A model generated the notes under the pieces. That model worked only from the letters and a program-made list of their open reading frames with translations, did no database searches and was not told where the DNA came from. Shown piece by piece: positions 24,683 through 30,978 of a DNA stretch of 39,609 bases. A program made the translations under genes and the position numbers. The DNA lies in NCBI RefSeq assembly GCF_001644195.2, contig NZ_LWBL02000037.1, forward strand, positions 1-39,609, read 5' to 3'. Source of the DNA: Bacillus marinisedimentorum (lineage in GTDB: Bacteria > Bacillota > Bacilli > Bacillales > Bacillaceae_O). Every line of letters begins with the position of its first letter. Position 1 is the first letter of the stretch.

Positions 24683-24836
24683 ACATATATAAATGATGTT
24701 CACATTTGTGATCGGTCATTTTTTCGGTCAACCGTTTTGCAAGCTGCCGGTCCGCGAAAGAACAATAACTTCCGCACTTTCCGGCTTTGCGCGTTTTGAC
24801 AGTGATATCAAAAGCGAAAAACGTAAACGTTAACAT
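24681..24836 (-). CDS. YrzI-family small protein, copy 3 (divergent)
   Basis: A 51-residue protein. ATG at 24836, with caaggagg upstream. The hydrophobic start (MLTFTFFAFDITVKTRK) and the end LTEKMTDHKCEHHLYM align with the other two YrzI copies in the array, but the middle has changed and gained two extra Cys. It is the last member in the direction of transcription. The YrzI family is described as small Bacillus proteins encoded in tandem; their role is unclear, and a toxin-like effect has been suggested for B. subtilis YrzI. Confidence 0.7.
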   Translation of the reverse strand: MLTFTFFAFDITVKTRKAGKCGSYCSFADRQLAKRLTEKMTDHKCEHHLYM

Positions 24837-24866
24837 AAATATGCCTCCTTGATTCTCTCAGCGTAA

Positions 24867-24926
24867 TCAGTCAGTATCTCTCTCTACAGCCAGCCAAATT
24901 AGAAACGCCCTCTTCATCGGAATCAT
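24867..24926 (-). CDS. Micro-ORF b between yrzI copies
   Basis: Encodes MIPMKRAFLIWLAVERDTD (19 residues). A gaggag site lies 9 bases before the ATG. The peptide is 16/19 identical to micro-ORF a (25121-25180), while the flanking spacers differ more, which argues for translation. In B. subtilis the yrzI operon mRNA carries a 17-codon ORF (S1025) that is cut by Rae1 (YacP) while being translated; this micro-ORF sits in a comparable place. Confidence 0.65.
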   Translation of the reverse strand: MIPMKRAFLIWLAVERDTD

Positions 24927-24952
24927 CTTAATACACTCCTCTTCTTCATATT

Positions 24953-25093
24953 TTAATAAATATTATAAAATTCACATTTGCGGTCGGTCATTTTTTCTGT
25001 GATCGATTTGATGCGGTTGCGGTTTTCGAATTCTTCATTTGTCAAGTGATGCTTCTGTATGGTCACTGTGACGAAAAACAGATAAATGGTCAT
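24953..25093 (-). CDS. yrzI: YrzI-family small protein, copy 2
   Basis: A 46-residue protein beginning MTIYLFFVTVTIQKHHLTNE and ending TDRKCEFYNIY. ATG at 25093 with gcaaggaggg 5-7 bases upstream. The layout is typical of YrzI: a hydrophobic first 12 residues, then a charged helix. It is about 60% identical to copy 1 and of exactly the same length. It lies between micro-ORFs a and b. Confidence 0.82.
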   Translation of the reverse strand: MTIYLFFVTVTIQKHHLTNEEFENRNRIKSITEKMTDRKCEFYNIY

Positions 25094-25120
25094 TTGTCTC
25101 CCTCCTTGCTTCGCTTGATA

Positions 25121-25180
25121 TCAGTCGATGTCCCTCTCTTCAGACAGCCAGATTAAAAACGCTCTCTTCATCGGAATCAT
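25121..25180 (-). CDS. Micro-ORF a between yrzI copies
   Basis: Encodes MIPMKRAFLIWLSEERDID (19 residues), with aaaaggagcgg upstream (10 bases to this ATG; an in-frame ATG two codons earlier is closer). Near-identical to micro-ORF b, with the substitutions at three positions near the C-terminus. It begins 24 bases after the stop of yrzI copy 1 and ends 27 bases before copy 2. Confidence 0.65.
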   Translation of the reverse strand: MIPMKRAFLIWLSEERDID

Positions 25181-25204
25181 GATCATCCGCTCCTTTTCTT
25201 TAGA

Positions 25205-25345
25205 TTAATAAAGATTGTAAAACTCAAATTTTCGGTCCATCATGTCATCTGTGATCGTTTTGATGCGTTTGCGGTCTTCCAGCTCTTCATTCGTCGTCTG
25301 ATGTTTGTGGATCGTAACGGTAACGAAAAGTAAATGAATGGTCAT
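25205..25345 (-). CDS. yrzI: YrzI-family small protein, copy 1
   Basis: A 46-residue protein beginning MTIHLLFVTVTIHKHQTTNE and ending MDRKFEFYNLY. ATG at 25345 with aaggaggg 5-6 bases upstream. It is the first gene of the array in transcription order. Only 32 bp separate its start from the transposon-like repeat at 25378-25687, so its native promoter has probably been displaced or replaced. The function of the family is unknown. Confidence 0.82.
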   Translation of the reverse strand: MTIHLLFVTVTIHKHQTTNEELEDRKRIKTITDDMMDRKFEFYNLY

Positions 25346-25377
25346 TTTAGTCCCTCCTTGTTTCATTATTTTTTATA

Positions 25378-25687
25378 GGCTCTGTTAAACGTTAGTGTTG
25401 ATTTCCGCTGCAGGCACTCGCTTTCACCCAAGGGCACAAGTGCGACATCCGTTTCTGCTTCCCTCCGGTCGCACTCACAGTGTCTTCTTTGCACCACAGG
25501 CACAAGTGCGACATCTGTTCCTGCTTCCCTCCGGTCGCACTCACAGTGTCTTCTTTGCCGCGGGGCGGGCGCTGAGCCTCCACGTCGCTCCTGCGGGGTC
25601 TCAGCTGTCCCGCTATTCCCACAGGAGTCTCGCACCTTACACTCCAATCAACTAGTGCAAAAATCAACATTGAGCTTTAACAAAGCC
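25378..25687. mobile_element. MITE-like element with 8-bp target duplication
   Basis: A 310-bp element with imperfect terminal inverted repeats: ggctctgttaaac at the left and, reverse-complemented, ggctttgttaaag at the right, continuing to tgttgatt (about 21 of 26 match). It is flanked on both sides by tttttata (25370-25377 and 25688-25695). It has no transposase frame, so it would need one in trans. The 8-bp duplication, GG/CC ends and AT-rich target fit ISL3- or IS6-like transposition. A second, truncated copy begins at 39421. Confidence 0.85.
25431..25560. repeat. Internal 65-bp tandem duplication in the MITE
   Basis: The unit ggcacaagtgcgacatc, then ctgcttccctccggtcgcac and tcacagtgtcttctttg, occurs twice in a row (about 25432-25496 and 25499-25558) with only a few differences. 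The copy at the right edge of the window does not extend far enough to show whether it shares the duplication. Confidence 0.85.
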
Positions 25688-25695
25688 TTTTTATA

Positions 25696-25723
25696 AAAAC
25701 CGGCATGATTTAAGCCAGGTTTT
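25696..25723 (-). terminator. Third hairpin downstream of the 26-codon gene
   Basis: On the minus strand aaacctggc pairs with gccggttt (one bulge), followed by ttataaaaa. It lies directly beside the MITE. Confidence 0.5.
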
Positions 25724-25746
25724 AACAAAAAGCCTCTTTTCAGGCA

Positions 25747-25776
25747 CAAAAAAGCCGCAGGCAAAGACACCTGCGG
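25747..25776 (-). terminator. Second terminator downstream of the 26-codon gene
   Basis: Minus-strand stem ccgcagg/cctgcgg with an 8-nt loop, followed by cttttttg. Confidence 0.85.
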
Positions 25777-25803
25777 ATGTTGTCAGTTTCGTAAAAAAGA
25801 CAT

Positions 25804-25837
25804 AAAAAAATCGCAGATGCCTTTATTCGGCCTGCGG
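25804..25837 (-). terminator. First terminator downstream of the 26-codon gene
   Basis: Minus-strand stem cgcaggcc/ggcatctgcg (two unpaired bases), loop gaataaa, followed by attttttt. It begins about 50 bases past the stop. Confidence 0.8.
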
Positions 25838-25887
25838 CTTGGATTGATGAAGGTTTCTGGAGAAGTCCGGAAAAATCCGTTTTCTGA

Positions 25888-25968
25888 TTACGCCATTACC
25901 TTCAGGTCGAATAAATGGTGATTTGCATATGAAGTTTTGTACGTGTTGATTGCTTTGCCTTTGATCAT
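25888..25968 (-). CDS. 26-residue peptide with its own promoter and terminators
   Basis: ATG at 25968, preceded by caaggaggt at 8 bases. The peptide starts MIKGKAINTYKTSYANHHLF and ends DLKVMA; it is basic and not membrane-like. A sigma-A promoter lies 45 bases upstream, and three hairpins with U tracts follow. The unit therefore looks like a real monocistronic gene, or a small RNA that also encodes a peptide. I know no homolog. It is divergent from the motor operon. Confidence 0.6.
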   Translation of the reverse strand: MIKGKAINTYKTSYANHHLFDLKVMA

Positions 25969-26012
25969 GTTATTCGACCTCCTTGCTCCGTAATTTTTAT
26001 TCGCTCAAGGAA

Positions 26013-26041
26013 AGTATAACCAAAGAATTATGAAAAGTAAA
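26013..26041 (-). promoter_or_regulatory. Sigma-A-type promoter for the 26-codon gene
   Basis: Minus-strand -35 TTTACT (26036-26041) and -10 TATACT (26013-26018), spacer 17. Confidence 0.65.
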
Positions 26042-26156
26042 CGCTTTTTTATTAATTTTCTTCCAATTTGCAATTTCCCATGAAAGTACAGCTCTTTTTC
26101 GGTTTCATAGCAAAAGTGCCGGGGTTTGTACATAGATATTTACAGGGGGGATGTAT

Positions 26157-27704
26157 ATGAGTTTAACGACAGGCTTTCTGGCAATTATCGCTTCCATCTT
26201 TTTTTTCGGGATATTGATCCATTTGCAGGCCGTTTCCATTTTACAAAGATGGGTCGATCATATAAGAAGCTATACCTCCGCAGCAAGAGGTAACGCTCAC
26301 GATATCATCTGGTTTGCAAAAATGGAAGAGGAATACCGGGACTTTCGATTGAAAACAGCGGAAGAACCGAATACCGGCGTGCTGATTGAAAGGTATCTTT
26401 ACAGTGCCAGAGTAAAGCTGCTCGGCATATTCCCGGTACCGGTCGGAAATCTGGTCCGTTTCCAATCACAGCTCCCATCAGCCGCCATTATTTTCGGGCT
26501 CCTCGGAACATTCACTGGTCTGACCCTTGCCCTTTATTCGATGCAAGACCTGCTCGGTGCACTCAGCGTATCATCAGGCACAAACCTTACCATCGACACG
26601 CTTGTTGCAGCATTGATCGAACCATTTCAAGGCATGAGCCTGGCCTTTATCACCAGTATTGCCGGCATTAGCGCAGCGCTTCTTCTCACCCTGTTTCAAA
26701 ATGGCTTTTTCAATAGCGGAAAAAGCGTCACTTTCCTGATTGAAGAAGTTGCAGCTGCTAGTGAAACAGTCCTCGATTATCGTGTCTCCGCGGATGTGAC
26801 GGAGGAAAAACCGCGCGACTATCTGGAAAAGGTGTTTGACCGGTTTGTCGGAAAGGTGCAAGAAAGTTTCGACCGGAGTGTGGGAACGTTCAGCGAAAAA
26901 ATGGTCGGCTTCACAGAAAGTCTCAATGTTGCAATGGATCGGGTGCAAAACATCCTGAAAGACCAGGAAACAGCCAGCAGGACTTTCTCAGAAAGTGCCG
27001 GCAGTTTAAAGGAGTTCGGCGACTCGATCTCTTCATCCTTTGAACGGGCGGGAAGACTGACACATTCACTCGAACAGTCGGCCGGCAGCGTTTCAAAAGG
27101 ACTTGCAAGCCTTGAACAGACAATAAAGGGACAGGATAAGGCGGCGGAACAGATGCAGAGGCGGTTTGAGCATCTGGTCAACCGGTCTGATGAAGTCATC
27201 AAGTCAACGGATCAGCGGGTAAAGGAGCTGAACAGCCAGTATTTGCGAGGACTTGACGAGCAGTTGGCAAGAAGCCATGAACAACAGGAGGCGCTTGAAC
27301 GCAGGAGTGAATCCAGACAGGATGAATGGTATCGGCGCCTCCAGGAAAATCAGGATTCCTATTACCGCTCAGCCCAGGAGTTTTCCGGGTCTGTCAATCA
27401 GCTGGAAAAAGCGTGGTATGAAACAGTTGAGCGCTTGAAGAGAGATTTGTTTGATCAATTGAGCAGGGAACGCCAGCAAAGCCAGCAATTCAATTCATTT
27501 CAGGATGACCGCAATGAATGGATAAGAGCACTTGAACGCATGACAGGAAGCCTTCATCAGGATGCTGCCCAAATCCACAGGGACTTGCAGGAGGTATACG
27601 AACTTATCCACCGGGCAGCGGAATCATCCCGGCGCCATTCTGGACTGCTCTCCGCTGATGAGTCCGGCATCCGCCAGCGTTTCGGCTCACGGGCGGGTGA
27701 GTGA
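26157..27704 (+). CDS. MotA/TolQ/ExbB-type channel protein with long tail (ZorA-like)
   Basis: A 515-residue membrane protein. The start is ATG at 26157, 6 bases after gggggg; an ATG at 26151 is too close. TM1 is at about residues 4-23 and TM2 at about 107-130, with FGLLGTFTGLTLAL, the conserved block of the MotA/ExbB family. TM3 is at about 157-182 (GMSLAFITSIAGISAALLLT). Residues 190-515 are cytoplasmic, hydrophilic and strongly helical or coiled-coil (many Gln, Glu, Arg), much longer than in MotA or ExbB. ZorA of the Zorya phage-defence system has this architecture. The stop overlaps the next gene's GTG. It is not MotA or MotP of the flagellum, which lack the tail. Confidence 0.8.
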   Translation: MSLTTGFLAIIASIFFFGILIHLQAVSILQRWVDHIRSYTSAARGNAHDIIWFAKMEEEYRDFRLKTAEEPNTGVLIERYLYSARVKLLGIFPVPVGNLVRFQSQLPSAAIIFGLLGTFTGLTLALYSMQDLLGALSVSSGTNLTIDTLVAALIEPFQGMSLAFITSIAGISAALLLTLFQNGFFNSGKSVTFLIEEVAAASETVLDYRVSADVTEEKPRDYLEKVFDRFVGKVQESFDRSVGTFSEKMVGFTESLNVAMDRVQNILKDQETASRTFSESAGSLKEFGDSISSSFERAGRLTHSLEQSAGSVSKGLASLEQTIKGQDKAAEQMQRRFEHLVNRSDEVIKSTDQRVKELNSQYLRGLDEQLARSHEQQEALERRSESRQDEWYRRLQENQDSYYRSAQEFSGSVNQLEKAWYETVERLKRDLFDQLSRERQQSQQFNSFQDDRNEWIRALERMTGSLHQDAAQIHRDLQEVYELIHRAAESSRRHSGLLSADESGIRQRFGSRAGE

Positions 27705-27706
27705 AC

Positions 27707-28426
27707 ATGAGGCACCGAAAATCAAAGAGGCGCTTCAACGATTCGGGTCCACAACAAGAATTTTACTGGCCTTCATTCACTGATATGATGGCAATGGCTG
27801 TCCTGGTCATGCTCTTCATAACGTTGATTGCGTTTGTCCAGGCGATTTATGAAGCATATGAGCAAACCGAAGTGAGGCAGGAACTAAGGAAAACGGCAGA
27901 CATTAAAAAGCATATATCCGATAAAATCGAGAAGAAGTTGGAAGAAAACGTCGGAAAAGACAAAATCATCCGCGGGCCAAACAATACGATTTCGATAGAA
28001 GGCGACATTCTTTTTGCGACTGGAAGCGCCGAAATCAACCCGGCCGGGAAACAGATCCTGTTCTCGCTTAGCCAGGCGCTTGTAGAAATTATCGAGGACC
28101 AGGAGATGAACCGCTACCTCTATATCATTCTGGTGGAAGGCCATACAGACACCGTTCCATATGATAACTGGACACTGTCAGCCGATCGTGCTGTCGCAGT
28201 TGTCAAATACTTGATGAAAAGCAACCCGCAGCTGCAGCATAAAGATTACGCCAAATATCTTGCCGCAACCGGCTACTCGGAATACAAACCTGTCGTCTCC
28301 GGCGCCTCACCCGGTGCCAGGGCAAAAAACAGGCGCATTTCTTTCCAGATCATCCTTGATGACCAGAAATGGCAAGAAAAACTAAAAAACCTCCTGCATA
28401 TAAGAAATGCGGAGAGCACCGGATAG
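27707..28426 (+). CDS. MotB/OmpA-type stator protein (ZorB-like)
   Basis: A 239-residue partner of the preceding channel. A short basic N-terminus (RHRKSKRRFND) is followed by a single membrane helix at about residues 28-48, with the key Asp just before it (WPSFTDMMAMAVLV), as in MotB, ExbD and ZorB. A linker follows, then an OmpA-like peptidoglycan-binding domain (about 95-225: ILFATGSAEINPAGKQIL, VEGHTDTVPYDNWTLSADRA, AKNRRISFQI). Start at ATG 27707, preceded by gggtga; a GTG at 27701 overlapping the upstream stop is the alternative. Together the two would form a 5:2 ion-driven motor anchored to the cell wall. Confidence 0.82.
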   Translation: MRHRKSKRRFNDSGPQQEFYWPSFTDMMAMAVLVMLFITLIAFVQAIYEAYEQTEVRQELRKTADIKKHISDKIEKKLEENVGKDKIIRGPNNTISIEGDILFATGSAEINPAGKQILFSLSQALVEIIEDQEMNRYLYIILVEGHTDTVPYDNWTLSADRAVAVVKYLMKSNPQLQHKDYAKYLAATGYSEYKPVVSGASPGARAKNRRISFQIILDDQKWQEKLKNLLHIRNAESTG

Positions 28427-28449
28427 CGGCGTATGCAGCTATGCATCAA

Positions 28450-28482
28450 AAAATGACTGCCCTATGAGCAGTCATTTTTTTA
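28450..28482 (+). terminator. Terminator after the motor operon
   Basis: Stem aaaatgactgc/gcagtcatttt with a 7-nt loop and a T run on the plus strand. It is A/T-flanked on both sides, so it may also end the convergent yrhC transcript. Confidence 0.88.
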
Positions 28483-28504
28483 ATGCTATTTTTTGTAAAA
28501 CCTA

Positions 28505-28759
28505 TTAAGCGCTGTTTGTTTCTTCCGCAATTTGTTTCATTATCTTCCGGGAGCGGTTATAAAAAAATGCCGATCCCCCGAGGAAAACAGCAGTGCTGCC
28601 CAGCATCACAAGTAACTGCATTTCTTCTTTTTGGCCGCCGGTGGCCTGTCCAATCAGTACGCCAAAATAAAGGAATACACTTACAGTAAGGAGCACATGG
28701 GCAAACCGCTTGAAATCAACTGCCTTTTCCGCCAGGTGTTTAAGTCTGTATGCGTTCAT
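28505..28759 (-). CDS. yrhC: YrhC-like membrane protein
   Basis: An 84-residue protein with two membrane helices (about residues 21-41 and 47-66), with the preceding block KAVDFKRFAHVLLTVSVFLYFGV typical of YrhC. The ATG at 28759 follows aaaggag by 7 bases; the longer frame from 28795 lacks a site. In B. subtilis yrhC ends the operon yrrT-mtnN-mccA-mccB-yrhC. Here it lies next to mtnN, but the two mcc genes are not between them. Function unknown. Confidence 0.75.
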   Translation of the reverse strand: MNAYRLKHLAEKAVDFKRFAHVLLTVSVFLYFGVLIGQATGGQKEEMQLLVMLGSTAVFLGGSAFFYNRSRKIMKQIAEETNSA

Positions 28760-28795
28760 CACGTTACTCCTTTCCATTGAAACTATGAAACTCAC

Positions 28796-29005
28796 TTTTT
28801 ACGATAACATAAGATTGAAGTCAGCGGAGAATGTAATGGTTGCAATAACATGCAAAAAAAGGAAGAGAGAGAGCAGGAATGAATGTCACACTTGTTTCTG
28901 TGGGGAAAGCGAATGCCTGCAATGAAAGGAACGGGTAAGCCAAGAATAGGTACTTCATATTCACGAAGTATTTATTCATGGATGCTTTTGGGGAATAACA
29001 AAAAA
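28796..29005. other. yrhC-mtnN gap
   Basis: About 330 bp separate yrhC and the mtnN stop, with no gene that I can support. The position is where mccA and mccB (about 2 kb) lie in B. subtilis. I see no recognisable remnant of either. Confidence 0.45.
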
Positions 29006-29009
29006 TCAA

Positions 29010-29049
29010 CAAACAACAAGGAGCTTATAACGAAGCTCCTTGTTGTTTG
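29010..29049 (-). terminator. Long perfect hairpin after mtnN
   Basis: A perfect 17-bp stem (caaacaacaaggagctt/aagctccttgttgtttg, 6-nt loop). In the minus direction it is followed by ttgattttttg, so it probably ends the mtnN transcript. Confidence 0.75.
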
Positions 29050-29130
29050 CATTATAATGTGAAATCCATCTGATTTAGCTTGTGAAGCAAATTTATGATT
29101 TCGTCACTGAAGTTCGATTTCGTCCTGAGC

Positions 29131-29838
29131 TCACCTGTTTTTATCTCCGATGATGTCAAGCATATCCAAAATCAGGTTGGCCGAATGAAGCGCTGCCTTT
29201 TCAAGAAATTGTTCAAAACTGATGTTCGATTCTTTTCCGGCGATATCAGACAAGGAACGGATAATGACAAACGGTATGCCGAACTGGTGGCAAACCTGGG
29301 CGATCGAAGCGGCCTCCATTTCTGCTGCATACAAGTCCGGAAACTTCTTCCTCACAAATTCAACACGATCCGCGTCATTCATAAACGAATCACCGGTTGC
29401 GATAAGGCCGCGCTCAACTGCAGCTCCTTCCAGCTTGGCTGCGGCTTTTTCAGCCACATCCACCAGGTAAGGGTCAGGCTTATACCCTGCCGGCATTTGC
29501 GGAACCTGTCCATATTCATAACCGAAGATAGTCGCATCCACATCATGGTGGCGCACCTCTTCTGAAATGACGACATCGCCTACATCAAGTTTTTGATGAA
29601 ATCCTCCCGCTGAGCCGGTGTTGATGACATAATCCGGCTTGAACCGTTCATTCAGGATGGCCGTTGCCATCGCTGCATTGGTTTTTCCGATTCCTGACTT
29701 AAGAAGCACAACATCAAGGCCTCCTATTGTCCCGCAGTAAAAATCGCACCCTGCGACGGATGTTTCGTTTCTGTCTGCAATCTTTTCGCGCAGCAATTCG
29801 ACTTCTTCGTCCATTGCCCCTATGATACCGATTCTCAT
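29131..29838 (-). CDS. mtnN: 5'-methylthioadenosine/S-adenosylhomocysteine nucleosidase
   Basis: A 235-residue enzyme that removes adenine from methylthioadenosine and S-adenosylhomocysteine, feeding methionine salvage and the activated methyl cycle. Diagnostic blocks are [16 protein letters not shown] (N-terminus), [22 protein letters not shown] (substrate-binding Met-Glu) and IRSLSDIAG (catalytic Asp). The ATG at 29838 has gagggg 6 bases upstream; a longer frame to 29865 is not used. In B. subtilis it is followed by mccAB, which use the homocysteine produced; that pair is missing here. Confidence 0.96.
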   Translation of the reverse strand: MRIGIIGAMDEEVELLREKIADRNETSVAGCDFYCGTIGGLDVVLLKSGIGKTNAAMATAILNERFKPDYVINTGSAGGFHQKLDVGDVVISEEVRHHDVDATIFGYEYGQVPQMPAGYKPDPYLVDVAEKAAAKLEGAAVERGLIATGDSFMNDADRVEFVRKKFPDLYAAEMEAASIAQVCHQFGIPFVIIRSLSDIAGKESNISFEQFLEKAALHSANLILDMLDIIGDKNR

Positions 29839-29919
29839 ATCTAACCCCTCATTTCTTTGTCGCAATTTGAAACCTGTGATAAATTTTTTTTGTATATACT
29901 TCAGAAAGGATGTCCATTT

Positions 29920-30129
29920 ATGAAGCTGGATCTAACCCCACTATCCGATAAAGTGGAATTTTTCGAAGCCCCATCAATAAGTGCGCTTGAAAAAGCGGTC
30001 AACGAAAAAATAGAGGATAACAAGGCGATATTACTTGAAGTCCATTCCGTATCACACCATGTGTCGTTTCATCCTGAAATCGGCAGGCCAATTTATTCTG
30101 CAGCGGTCCATTTCAAATCGAAAAATTGA
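29920..30129 (+). CDS. yrzA: YrzA family (DUF2536) protein
   Basis: A 69-residue protein. ATG at 29920 with agaaagga about 10 bases upstream. The sequence [20 protein letters not shown], then [22 protein letters not shown] and [16 protein letters not shown], matches B. subtilis YrzA across its length as I remember it, and the gene sits in the same neighbourhood (between mtnN and yrrS). A -10 (tatact, 29895-29900) is present, with no clear -35. Function unknown. It is the only plus-strand gene in this part of the block. Confidence 0.85.
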   Translation: MKLDLTPLSDKVEFFEAPSISALEKAVNEKIEDNKAILLEVHSVSHHVSFHPEIGRPIYSAAVHFKSKN

Positions 30130-30161
30130 ACCTCCCAGGGCCTCGCCTAAAACAAGAACCA

Positions 30162-30191
30162 GCGGCATTCGAAGATGAATGCCGCTTTTTT
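30162..30191 (+). terminator. Terminator after yrzA
   Basis: Stem gcggcattc/gaatgccgc with a 6-nt loop followed by tttttta. Confidence 0.9.
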
Positions 30192-30204
30192 ATTGGCTAT
30201 GCTG

Positions 30205-30906
30205 TCACTTCCATGGATTCTCTTTCAGCTGTTTCACCACTTCGGGCTTCCAGCCCTGTCCATCAACCCACACCAGCTCGACATCATAAATTGCGGATTG
30301 GTCCTTAGGGGTAATTACAGCATGGGATCGTTGAGGACCGCCATTATTTTCGATTCTCCAAGTGATCATATTGTTAGGATCCAGCCCTGCACCGTATGCG
30401 GCTGCCTGCTCCATCTCTTTCCATTCCTGGCTTCCCTTATTATATTCAGTAGCTTCATGGGCACCTTCCTGCTCTGTGCCAATCGGCTCCCATGCCCCTT
30501 TAACGGCACTGACAACATTCGGGTTGTCACTGTATTGTTCAGTAACATCATCGCCTTCACCGGCAGAAGCTTCTTCCCCGTTTTGTTCTTCTCCATTTTC
30601 ATCAGTTTGTTCCTCATCACTGCTGTTATCTTCTCCACTGTCTTCAGCCTGGGATGTTTCATCTCCTGCAGCATCAGAGGTCTCTTCCTTTTCAGGAACC
30701 GCCTCTTGCTCTTCGTTACCGGAAGCTTCTTCTGACCCCGTATCAGGCTGCGGTTCAACAGAGGCCTCTTCGTCATTGTTTCCCAGCAGAATCGAGCCCC
30801 CGATGAGGACAATCAAACCGAGGACGACTGCTATAAATGTGTTCAATAATTTGTTGTATCTTCTTTCCCTCGATTTCTTTGCCAATCTTCTTCCCGTGTT
30901 TGCCAT
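30205..30906 (-). CDS. yrrS: YrrS family (DUF1510) membrane protein
   Basis: A 233-residue protein. A short basic N-terminus (RRLAKKSRERRYNK) precedes one membrane helix (about residues 21-40). A highly acidic, low-complexity linker of about 75 residues (Glu, Asp, Ser, Gly) follows, then a folded extracytoplasmic domain from about residue 125 (YSDNPNVVSAVKGAWEPIGT, then VELVWVDGQGWKPEVVKQL). This is the YrrS layout. In B. subtilis yrrS and the neighbouring PBP gene (pbpI/yrrR) are co-expressed during sporulation. ATG at 30906 follows ggaggaaacc. It is 72 bases after pbpI. Confidence 0.88.
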   Translation of the reverse strand: MANTGRRLAKKSRERRYNKLLNTFIAVVLGLIVLIGGSILLGNNDEEASVEPQPDTGSEEASGNEEQEAVPEKEETSDAAGDETSQAEDSGEDNSSDEEQTDENGEEQNGEEASAGEGDDVTEQYSDNPNVVSAVKGAWEPIGTEQEGAHEATEYNKGSQEWKEMEQAAAYGAGLDPNNMITWRIENNGGPQRSHAVITPKDQSAIYDVELVWVDGQGWKPEVVKQLKENPWK

Positions 30907-30978
30907 GGTTTCCTCCTCGAAAACGAGATATCAGTACAGAGTGTATTTTATCACTTTTCAGGTGGAGTGTTAATCATT

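Noticed and set aside
24453-24703. Minus-strand frames of 68 and 101 codons after the yrzI array
   Set aside because: Starts fall in or beside the terminator hairpin at 24644-24674 with no ribosome site, and the frames overlap each other in different phases.
25366-25670. Long overlapping frames on both strands in the MITE
   Set aside because: The frames reflect the GC-rich 65-bp tandem duplication. They have repeated peptide blocks, no ribosome site, and run through the terminal inverted repeats.
26157-28426. Flagellar stator genes motAB or motPS
   Set aside because: The channel subunit has a cytoplasmic tail of about 320 residues and lacks the MotA layout of four helices with a central cytoplasmic loop. 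No flagellar genes are nearby.
30362-30973. 203-codon Ser-rich plus-strand frame
   Set aside because: It is antisense to the acidic low-complexity linker of yrrS; the Ser-rich content is the complement of Glu/Asp codons.
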